This document shows positions 57,314 to 64,000 of a stretch of 64,000 nucleotides of DNA, piece after piece. The stretch is taken from contig NZ_JBJXCY010000001.1 in the NCBI RefSeq assembly GCF_046159835.1, forward strand, positions 1,426,001-1,490,000, given 5' to 3'. Both the position numbers and the translations under genes were made by a program. How positions within the stretch are numbered: position 1 is the stretch's first letter; each line of letters starts with the position of its first letter. Source of the DNA: JACKJK01 sp046159835 (GTDB lineage: Bacteria > Pseudomonadota > Alphaproteobacteria > Rhizobiales > Tepidamorphaceae). The notes under the pieces are model-generated. The model saw only the letters and a list, made by a program, of their open reading frames with translations. It did no database searches and was not told the DNA's origin.

Positions 57314-57346
57314 CCGTATTGGCAGATCCGCGAAAGCGGAGAGGTC

Positions 57347-59014
57347 TTAGAAGAGACCTTCGATCTGGCCTTCGTCGTTCAGGAAGATGGTTTCCGAAGA
57401 CGGCTTCTTGGGCAGACCCGGCATGGTCATGATCTCGCCGCAGACGACCACGACGAAGCCGGCGCCGGCAGACAGGCGGACTTCACGGACCGGCACGGAG
57501 TGGCCGGTCGGCGCGCCACGCAGGTTCGGATCGGTCGTGAACGAGTACTGCGTCTTTGCCATGCAGACGGGGAGGTGGCCGTAACCGTCGGCTTCCCACT
57601 GCTTCAGCTGGTCGCGAATCTTCTTGTCGGCGATGACCTCGTTGGCGCGGTAGATGCGCTTGGCGATGGTCTCGATCTTCTCGAAGAGCGGCATCTCGTC
57701 CGGGTACAGCGGAGAGAACTGTGCCTGGCCGCTTTCGGCGATCTCGGACACGCGGGTCGCGAGTTCCTTGATGCCTTCCGAACCCTTGGCCCAGTGCTTG
57801 CAGAGAATGGCTTCCGAACCGAGGTTCTGGACGTATTCCTTCACGGCCTGCACTTCGGCGTCGGTGTCGGTGACGAAGTGGTTGATGCCGACGATGGCGG
57901 GCACACCGAAGTTCTTCACGTTCTCGATGTGACGGCCAAGGTTGGCGCAGCCCTTCTTGACGGCCTCGACGTTCTCGTTGCCGAGATCGTCCTTCTTGAC
58001 GCCGCCATTCATCTTCATGGCGCGAACGGTCGCGACAATGACGATGGCATCCGGCGCAATGCCGGCCTTGCGGCACTTGATGTCCATAAACTTTTCGGCG
58101 CCGAGGTCGGCACCGAAGCCGGCTTCCGTCACCACGTAGTCGGCGAGCTTGAGCGCCGTGGTGGTGGCGACAACCGAGTTACAGCCGTGCGCGATGTTGG
58201 CGAACGGGCCGCCGTGCACGAATGCCGGGTTGTTTTCCAGCGTCTGCACGAGGTTCGGCTGCATGGCGTCCTTCAGCAGGACGGTCATGGCGCCATCGGC
58301 CTTGATGTCGCGGCAGTAGACGGCGGTCTTGTCTCGGCGGTAGCCGATGATGATGTCGCCGAGGCGCTTCTCGAGGTCGGCCAGGTTGTTGGCCAGGCAC
58401 AGGATGGCCATGACTTCGGAGGCCACCGTGATGTCGAAGCCGGCTTCACGCGGGAAGCCGTTGGCAACGCCACCCAGCGAGCAGACGATCTGGCGCAGGG
58501 CGCGATCGTTCATGTCCATCACGCGGCGCCATGCGACGCGGCGAATGTCGATTTCCTGCTCGTTGCCCCAGTAGATGTGGTTGTCGATCATCGCCGACAG
58601 CAGGTTGTGGGCAGAAGTGATGGCGTGGAAGTCACCGGTGAAGTGGAGGTTCATGTCCTCCATCGGGACGACCTGGGCGTAACCGCCGCCGGCTGCGCCA
58701 CCCTTCATGCCGAAGCACGGGCCGAGCGAGGCTTCGCGAATGCAGATCGCGGCCTTCTTGCCAATGGCGTTGAGGCCGTCGCCGAGACCAACGGTCGTGG
58801 TCGTCTTGCCTTCGCCAGCCGGCGTCGGGTTGATGGCGGTGACGAGGATCAGCTTGCCATTGGGCTTGTCGGCCTGCTTGGCAATGAACTCTGCGGAAAC
58901 CTTCGCCTTGTCGTGGCCGAAGGGCAGCAGATCGTCAGAAGGAATGCCGAGCTTGGCGCCGATCTCCTGGATCGGTTTCTTGTTGGCTTGGCGTGCAATT
59001 TCAATATCGCTCAT
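57347..59014 (-). CDS. fhs: Formate--tetrahydrofolate ligase
   Basis: This 555-residue enzyme joins formate to tetrahydrofolate with ATP to give 10-formyl-THF. The phosphate-binding loop reads NPTPAGEGKTTTTVGLGDGL near residues 63-82, and REASLGPCFGMKGGAAGGG is the next hallmark. FTGDFHAI and HGGPFANIAHGCNSV are also intact. Length is standard. It is the last gene of the minus-strand operon after the formate dehydrogenase subunits, so both consumers of formate are made together. A perfect terminator follows. Confidence 0.97.
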   Translation of the reverse strand: MSDIEIARQANKKPIQEIGAKLGIPSDDLLPFGHDKAKVSAEFIAKQADKPNGKLILVTAINPTPAGEGKTTTTVGLGDGLNAIGKKAAICIREASLGPCFGMKGGAAGGGYAQVVPMEDMNLHFTGDFHAITSAHNLLSAMIDNHIYWGNEQEIDIRRVAWRRVMDMNDRALRQIVCSLGGVANGFPREAGFDITVASEVMAILCLANNLADLEKRLGDIIIGYRRDKTAVYCRDIKADGAMTVLLKDAMQPNLVQTLENNPAFVHGGPFANIAHGCNSVVATTTALKLADYVVTEAGFGADLGAEKFMDIKCRKAGIAPDAIVIVATVRAMKMNGGVKKDDLGNENVEAVKKGCANLGRHIENVKNFGVPAIVGINHFVTDTDAEVQAVKEYVQNLGSEAILCKHWAKGSEGIKELATRVSEIAESGQAQFSPLYPDEMPLFEKIETIAKRIYRANEVIADKKIRDQLKQWEADGYGHLPVCMAKTQYSFTTDPNLRGAPTGHSVPVREVRLSAGAGFVVVVCGEIMTMPGLPKKPSSETIFLNDEGQIEGLF

Positions 59015-59046
59015 TTGTCGTCCTTTCCAGGCGTATCCTGAGTCTT

Positions 59047-59082
59047 CCGGGCCCGCGGACGGGCCCGGTTTTCTTGGTTTTT
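59047..59082 (+). terminator. Terminator-like hairpin facing against the operon
   Basis: CCGGGCCCG, a CGGA loop and CGGGCCCGG are followed on the plus strand by TTTTCTTGGTTTTT. This is a strong intrinsic terminator for plus-strand transcription, but both flanking genes run on the minus strand. On the minus strand the hairpin lacks a T-run, so it may only reduce readthrough from the dehydrogenase genes to fhs. Confidence 0.7.
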
Positions 59083-59091
59083 CCGGTTTTG

Positions 59092-61890
59092 TTATTCAGC
59101 CGCCGCGAGCTTCGGGTCGGCCGGTTCGATACGGCAGGCGGAGAACTTGAACTCCGGAATCTTGCCATAAGGGTCGAGCTGCGGGTTGGTCAGCGTGTTG
59201 GCCGCCGCCTCAACATAGGCGAAGGGCACGAAGACCATGTCCTCGGCAACCGCGCGGTCAGCACGGGCCATGATCTCGATTTCGCCACGACGGGTGGCGA
59301 TGCGGATCATGTCGCCCGCCTGAACGCCCAGCTTGCGCAGCGTCTTGGGGTGCATCGACGCGTTGGCCTGCGGCTCGACATTGTCGAGGACCGTGGCACG
59401 GCGCGTCATCGAGCCGGTGTGCCAGTGCTCCAGCTGGCGCCCCGTGGTCATGATAAACGGATACTCGGTATCCGGCGTCTCGGCGGGGGCGATGATGCTG
59501 GCCGGGGTGAAGCGGGCACGACCGGATTCGCGCGGGTAGCCATCGGAGAACACGATTGGCTGGCCCGGATCTTCCGGCGACAGGGACGGGTAGGTGACCG
59601 CACTCTGGTTCTCCAGGCGCTCCCACGTGATGTTGTCGAGGGAGTTCATGGAGCGCTTCATCTCGGCGAAGACCTCGCTCGGGTGCGTGTAGGTCCAGTC
59701 GAGACCCAGACGCTTGGCGAGATCCACGGTGATGGCCCAGTCCTCACGCGCTTCGCCGGGGGCCTCGAGGGCCTTGCGGCCCATCTGCACCTGGCGGTTC
59801 GTGTTGGTGACCGTGCCGTTCTTCTCCGGCCATGCGGAGGCCGGAAGCACCACGTCAGCATAGTAGGCCGTCTCGGTCAGGAAGATGTCCTGCACCACGA
59901 GATGTTCCAGCTTGGCCAGCGCGTGGCGGGCGTGGTCGACATCCGGGTCGGACATGGCCGGGTTCTCACCCAGGATGTACATGCCGCGAATGTCGCCGTG
60001 ATGGATCGCGTGGATGATCTCGACCACGGTCAGGCCCGGCTTGGCGTTCACTTCCGTGCCCCAGATCTCCTTGAACAGATCGCGGACCTGGACATTGGCG
60101 ACGCTCTGGTAGTCGGGCAGGACCATCGGGATCATGCCGGCGTCGGACGCGCCCTGCACGTTGTTCTGGCCACGCAGCGGGTGGAGGCCCGCACCGGGAC
60201 GGCCAACGTGACCGCACATCAGCGCCAGCGAGATAAGGCAGCGGGAGTTGTCCGTGCCGTGAATGTGCTGGGAAACGCCCATGCCCCAGAAGATCATCGC
60301 GGCTTCGGCCCGTGCGAAGGTGTAAGCGACCTCGCGCAGGGTTGCAGCCGGGATACCGCAGATGTCTTCCATCTTCTCCGGAGCGAAGTCCTTCAGGTGG
60401 TCCTTCATGGCTTCGAAGTTCTCGGTGAAGCCGTCGATGTACTGGCGGTCGTAGAGCTCGTCCTCGACGATGACGTGCATGATCGCATTGAGCATGGCGA
60501 CGTCGGTGCCGGGGCGGAACTGAAGCATGTGCGAGGCATGGCGGCGCAGGGCCTGGGCACGCGGATCCATGACGATCAGCTTGCCGCCGCGCTTGGCGAA
60601 CTGCTTGAAGTAGGTCGCCGCGACCGGGTGGTTCTCGGTCGGGTTGGCGCCGATGACGATGGCGACGTCGGCGTTCTCGATCTCGTTGAAGGTCGCGGTC
60701 ACGGCACCCGAACCGACGTTCTCCATCAGCGCCGCCACCGAGGAGGCGTGGCACAAACGGGTGCAGTGGTCGACGTTGTTATGGCCGAAGCCCTGACGGA
60801 TCAGCTTCTGGAAGAGATAGGCTTCCTCGTTCGAGCACTTGGCCGAACCGAAGCCGGCGATGGTCTCGCCGCCGCTTTCGCCGACCAACTTCTTCAGGCC
60901 GTTGGCCGCGGCGTCCAGCGCCTCGTCCCAGGTGGCTTCACGGAAGTGCGTCCACGGATTGGCCGGATCGACATTCATGCCCTTTTCCGGCGCGTCTTCG
61001 CGGCGGATCAACGGCTTGGTCAGGCGGTGCGGGTGGGAAACATAGTCGAAGCCGAAGCGGCCCTTCACGCAAAGGCGCTGCTCGTTGGCAGGCCCGTCGA
61101 CGCCGTCGACCCAGGCGATCTTGTTGTCGCGGATCTTGTAGCTGATCTGGCAGCCGACGCCGCAATACGGGCAGACCGACTGGACTTCCTCGTCGACGTT
61201 TGCGCTGTCGCCGCGCTCGGCTGCGTCGAGGATGGAGGATTCCATCAGCGCGCCGGTGGGGCAGGCCTGGACGCATTCGCCGCAGGCGACACAGGTCGAG
61301 TTGCCCATCGGGTCGTCGAAGTCGAAGACGATCTTCTCGTCGTGGCCGCGGCCGGCCATGCCGATCACGTCGTTGACCTGGACTTCGCGGCAGGCGCGCA
61401 CGCACAGGTTACAGTGGATGCAGGCGTCGAGGTTGACGTGCATCGCCACATGGCTGGCATCCAGCAGCGGGATACGGTTGTTTTCCAGCTTCGGAAAACG
61501 GCTGTCGGACACGTCCTGAACGTCCGCCATTTCCCACAGGTGGGACGAGCGGTCGTGGGCGTCGGAACGTTCCGGCTGGTCGGTGACGAGAAGTTCCATC
61601 ACCATCTTGCGGGCCTTGTCGGCACGCTCGGAGTCGGACTTCACGACCATGCCTTCGTTTGGCGTGCGAATGCAGGACGCAGCCAGCGTGCGCTCGCCGT
61701 CGATCTCGACCATGCAGGCGCGGCAGTTGCCGTCCGGCCGGTAGCCCGGCTTGTTGGCGTGGCACAGGTGGGGGATGCGGTTGCCCTGGCGCAGGGCCAC
61801 TTCCCAGATCGTTTCGCCCGGCGCAGCGGTTACGCTTTTCCCGTCGAGGGTGAAGGTGATCTGCTCGGTCTTGGTGGTGGCATCGGTCAT
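59092..61890 (-). CDS. Formate dehydrogenase alpha subunit (Mo/W-bis-MGD)
   Basis: This 932-residue catalytic subunit oxidises formate to CO2. The N-terminal plant-type [2Fe-2S] domain has HLCHANKPGYRPDGNCRACMVE (about 42-63). Next come NuoG-type His/Cys and two [4Fe-4S] sites (ACIHCNLCVRACREV, CVACGECVQACPTG), a further CPYCGVGC cluster near 240, and the molybdopterin domains. The metal ligand is a cysteine, not selenocysteine, in HCTRLCHAS. The layout equals the alpha subunit of NAD-dependent cytosolic enzymes, including FDH1 of Methylorubrum, which uses tungsten. Whether it binds Mo or W cannot be read from sequence. FdhD, needed to sulfurate the metal, is not in the window. Confidence 0.94.
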   Translation of the reverse strand: MTDATTKTEQITFTLDGKSVTAAPGETIWEVALRQGNRIPHLCHANKPGYRPDGNCRACMVEIDGERTLAASCIRTPNEGMVVKSDSERADKARKMVMELLVTDQPERSDAHDRSSHLWEMADVQDVSDSRFPKLENNRIPLLDASHVAMHVNLDACIHCNLCVRACREVQVNDVIGMAGRGHDEKIVFDFDDPMGNSTCVACGECVQACPTGALMESSILDAAERGDSANVDEEVQSVCPYCGVGCQISYKIRDNKIAWVDGVDGPANEQRLCVKGRFGFDYVSHPHRLTKPLIRREDAPEKGMNVDPANPWTHFREATWDEALDAAANGLKKLVGESGGETIAGFGSAKCSNEEAYLFQKLIRQGFGHNNVDHCTRLCHASSVAALMENVGSGAVTATFNEIENADVAIVIGANPTENHPVAATYFKQFAKRGGKLIVMDPRAQALRRHASHMLQFRPGTDVAMLNAIMHVIVEDELYDRQYIDGFTENFEAMKDHLKDFAPEKMEDICGIPAATLREVAYTFARAEAAMIFWGMGVSQHIHGTDNSRCLISLALMCGHVGRPGAGLHPLRGQNNVQGASDAGMIPMVLPDYQSVANVQVRDLFKEIWGTEVNAKPGLTVVEIIHAIHHGDIRGMYILGENPAMSDPDVDHARHALAKLEHLVVQDIFLTETAYYADVVLPASAWPEKNGTVTNTNRQVQMGRKALEAPGEAREDWAITVDLAKRLGLDWTYTHPSEVFAEMKRSMNSLDNITWERLENQSAVTYPSLSPEDPGQPIVFSDGYPRESGRARFTPASIIAPAETPDTEYPFIMTTGRQLEHWHTGSMTRRATVLDNVEPQANASMHPKTLRKLGVQAGDMIRIATRRGEIEIMARADRAVAEDMVFVPFAYVEAAANTLTNPQLDPYGKIPEFKFSACRIEPADPKLAAAE

Positions 61891-61934
61891 ATCGGCCTCC
61901 CTTGAAAATCTATGTTCCGTACTGGCGGGGTCGA

Positions 61935-63695
61935 TTACTGTTTGTCGCGCTCGATGGACTGTTCGGTCCCGTAACCGGTCTTCGGCGGCGCGATATCGGT
62001 GTCGCCGAGTTCATCGGCGAAGTGCTTGATCGTCAGGCGGATCGGGTTGGGTGCTGCCTGTCCAAGGCCGCAGATCGAGGCGTCGGCCATGGCGGTCGCA
62101 AGTTCCTCAAGCAGCGGCTTGTCCCAGGTGTCCTTCTCCATCAGCTTCACGGCCTTCTCGCAGCCGACGCGGCAGGGCGTGCACTGGCCGCAGCTCTCGT
62201 CCTCGAAGAAGCGAAGCATGTTGAGCGCGGCATCGCGCGCCTTGTCCTTGTCGGACAGCACGACGACAGCAGCAGAACCGATAAAGGTGCCGTGCGGCTG
62301 CAACGTGTCGAAGTCGAGCGGAATGTCGTCCATGGACGCCGGCAGCAGGCCGGAAGAGGGGCCGCCCGGCTGGTAGGCCTTGAAGGTGTGACCGTCCGTC
62401 ATGCCGCCGCAGGCCTCGATGAGGTCGACGATGGTGGAACCGGCGGGCAGCAGCTTCACGCCCGGGTTCTTCACCCGGCCGGAAACGGAATAGGCACGCA
62501 TGCCCTTGCGGCCGTTGACGCCGTGGGCACCGAAGACATCGCCGCCTTCGCGGCAGATCTTGGCGATCCAGTAGAGCGTCTCGACGTTGTGGACCAGCGT
62601 CGGGCGATTGAAGATGCCGACCTGCGCCACGTAGGGCGGGCGGTGACGCGGCAGGCCGCGCTTGCCCTCGATGGATTCGATCATCGCGGATTCTTCACCG
62701 CAGATGTAGGCGCCTGCGCCGCGGCGCAGATCGATGTAGCCCTTGGTGACGATCCCGGCGTTCTCCAGTTCGGCGATCTCCTTGCGCAGGAGGTCGATCA
62801 CGAACGGATACTCGTCGCGCATGTAGATGAAGGCCTTCTCGGCTTCCACCGCCCAGGCGGCGATCAGCATGCCTTCGAGGAAGAGGTGCGGGTCGCGCTC
62901 AAGGAAGTAGCGATCCTTGAAGGTGCCCGGCTCGCCCTCGTCACCGTTGACGGCGAGGTAGCGCGGGCCCTGTTCGGCGCGCACGAAGGACCATTTCTTG
63001 CCGGACGGGAAGCCGGCGCCGCCCATGCCGCGCAGACCGGAGTCGAGGACTTCTTGCTGCACCTGGTCCGGCGTCTTCGCGCCGTCGCGCAGGCTCTTCA
63101 GGGCCTTGTAGCCGCCATTGGCAACGTAGGACGAAAAGGCTTCGTAGTCGGGCAGGTGCGCGTGGGTGTCGTCGTTGGCAATCGCCTCGGCGACCTTTTC
63201 AGGCGTCGCGTGGTCGATGTGGTTGTGCCCGATTTCAAGAACCGGCGCGGTGTCGCAGCGGCCCATGCAGGGCGCGCGCAGCACGCGGACCTTGGCGGGA
63301 TCCTGGCCATCCTGCAGCGCCTTCATGAGCTGCTGTGCGCCGGCCATCTCGCAGGAGAGGCTGTCGCAAACGCGGATGGTGAGGTCCGGAGGCGGGGCCT
63401 CGCCTTCCTTCACCACGTCGAAATGGGCGTAGAAGGTCGCAACTTCGTAGACTTCGGCCTGCGCCAGGCGCATTTCCTCGGCGAGCGCACGCATGTGCTC
63501 GGCCGACAGGTGACCGTATTCGTCCTGAATCAGGTGCAGGAACTCGATCAGCAGGTCGCGGCGGCGTGGGCGCTCGCCCAGCAAATCGCGGACCTGCAAC
63601 AGGGCCTGATCTTCATACTGACGGCCCTTGGGGGTCTTGCGCCCCTTGCCTGCGCCGCTTTTCCATACGCCGAGCTTGTCGTCGTGCGTGGCCAT
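61935..63695 (-). CDS. NAD-dependent formate dehydrogenase beta subunit, NuoE-NuoF fusion
   Basis: This 586-residue subunit carries electrons from the alpha subunit to NAD. Residues about 1-160 are NuoE-like with a [2Fe-2S] site in CDSLSCEMAG and CMGRCD. The rest is NuoF-like with the FMN/NAD-binding GLRGMGGAGFPSGKKW, NGDEGEPGTFKDR and GAGAYICGEESAMIES, then the [4Fe-4S] cysteines SCGQCTPCRVGC. In many bacteria these are two proteins (FdsG and FdsB). Here they are one, as in FDH1 of Methylorubrum. The start at 63695 has AAGGAG nine bases upstream. It is the first gene of the operon. Confidence 0.94.
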   Translation of the reverse strand: MATHDDKLGVWKSGAGKGRKTPKGRQYEDQALLQVRDLLGERPRRRDLLIEFLHLIQDEYGHLSAEHMRALAEEMRLAQAEVYEVATFYAHFDVVKEGEAPPPDLTIRVCDSLSCEMAGAQQLMKALQDGQDPAKVRVLRAPCMGRCDTAPVLEIGHNHIDHATPEKVAEAIANDDTHAHLPDYEAFSSYVANGGYKALKSLRDGAKTPDQVQQEVLDSGLRGMGGAGFPSGKKWSFVRAEQGPRYLAVNGDEGEPGTFKDRYFLERDPHLFLEGMLIAAWAVEAEKAFIYMRDEYPFVIDLLRKEIAELENAGIVTKGYIDLRRGAGAYICGEESAMIESIEGKRGLPRHRPPYVAQVGIFNRPTLVHNVETLYWIAKICREGGDVFGAHGVNGRKGMRAYSVSGRVKNPGVKLLPAGSTIVDLIEACGGMTDGHTFKAYQPGGPSSGLLPASMDDIPLDFDTLQPHGTFIGSAAVVVLSDKDKARDAALNMLRFFEDESCGQCTPCRVGCEKAVKLMEKDTWDKPLLEELATAMADASICGLGQAAPNPIRLTIKHFADELGDTDIAPPKTGYGTEQSIERDKQ

Positions 63696-63712
63696 AATCA
63701 CCAACTCCTTCA

Positions 63713-63724
63713 GGAAACGTTTCC
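63713..63724. promoter_or_regulatory. Perfect palindrome GGAAACGTTTCC upstream of the fdh operon
   Basis: This 12-base palindrome with a central CG lies 17 bases before the fdh beta ATG and just next to its ribosome site. AACGTT-centred palindromes of this type are typical operators of LacI/GalR-family regulators. No such regulator is in the window. Confidence 0.45.
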
Positions 63725-64000
63725 CACCGTTCTTTCGACGGCGTTTAGCAGGGAATTTGCAAGTTATCTTGATGCGGTGTGGAGAAAGTCCTCGACTTCA
63801 CCGCACATGATGGCTGATCCGATCCAGTCGCCGTTTGCGCCGTCTCGAGGTGTTCAACCCTCGTCATGGCTTTGCTGATCGGCGACAGGGGGAGGCTCGG
63901 CAAGGACCGAAGGCCCGATTCTGCGCAGGCGCCGACGCGTGTGAACGCGTATGCCGCGTGCTTCGCCGTCGCGCATGTGCCATTGCTGGCCGGATGCCCG
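63725..64000. other. Right-edge region upstream of fdh, unresolved
   Basis: The promoter of the fdh operon should lie here, but I find no clear -35/-10. From 63854 to the window end a minus-strand frame is open, reading from the edge inward to a TGA at 63854-63856 (48 codons, including WHMRDGEARGIRVHTRRRLRR), and could be the 3' end of a gene. A plus-strand frame from ATG 63866 is also open to the edge. Neither is recognisable. Confidence 0.3.

Noticed and set aside
58993..61905. 970-codon open frame opposite the formate dehydrogenase alpha gene
   Set aside because: It is an antisense by-product of high third-position GC; the minus-strand protein has all expected motifs.
61902..63878. 658-codon open frame opposite the formate dehydrogenase beta gene
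   Set aside because: It is antisense to a secure gene and shows no family motif.
63866..64000. Start of a plus-strand gene at the right edge
   Set aside because: The frame is open for 45 codons to the edge but contains several AGG codons and no recognisable motif; an opposing minus-strand frame is equally open.

Overview
This is a GC-rich, densely coded chromosomal window of about 60 protein genes and one tRNA gene. I see no rRNA, CRISPR array, insertion sequence, integrase or phage gene. The content points to an alphaproteobacterium, most likely of the order Hyphomicrobiales (Rhizobiales). The grounds are a PopZ-type polar organiser, an ExoR-type Sel1-repeat regulator, the dgt-argS-SPOR-nagZ-scpAB-tatABC-serS-surE-pcm-secDF run, a GAAC-N7-GAAC SOS box beside uvrA, and an Irr-type iron control element before a bacterioferritin operon. 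I cannot name a genus from the sequence alone.

Positions 1-24300 hold core functions: popZ, valS, ilvD, exoR, then xthA and erpA on the minus strand, then a long plus-strand run with dgt, argS, a large SPOR-domain membrane protein, nagZ, scpA, scpB, an orphan ABC ATPase, tatA, tatB, tatC, serS, surE, pcm, and a LysM/LytM lipoprotein whose peptidase site is degenerate. Positions 24300-45240 continue with yajC-secD-secF, a squalene-synthase-like protein without its Asp motifs, trmFO, a secreted protein with a possible Cys-His-Asp triad, divergent uvrA/ssb with an SOS box, marC and a cation diffusion facilitator, gyrA, lysE, coaD, two tandem cyclophilins, queA, tgt, an iron-storage pair (bfd-like and bfr) and tRNA-Lys.

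Positions 45300-53770 are accessory in character. A GntR/FCD repressor diverges from a tightly packed operon: dienelactone hydrolase, three successive SDR proteins, an ABC importer (ATPase, permease, binding protein), an alpha/beta hydrolase and a TSUP-family exporter. All three SDRs lack the Ser-Tyr-Lys catalytic triad and instead carry S-x-x-x-N at the active-site position. The promoter has a good -35/-10 pair with a perfect palindrome on the start region. This looks like an uncharacterised import-and-degrade pathway and is the best candidate here for an undescribed system.

Positions 53770-57215 hold surface-glycan genes: GDP-L-fucose synthase, a GT10 fucosyltransferase, a probable second glycosyltransferase without an obvious start codon, and a GNAT acetyltransferase. 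Positions 57290-63700 form a one-carbon operon on the minus strand: a two-subunit NAD-dependent formate dehydrogenase, with NuoE- and NuoF-like parts fused in the beta subunit, followed by formate-tetrahydrofolate ligase. Together they let formate be either oxidised to CO2 with NADH gain or loaded onto tetrahydrofolate. The last 150 bases are unresolved.

All functional calls rest on motif and family recognition by eye; no database search was run.
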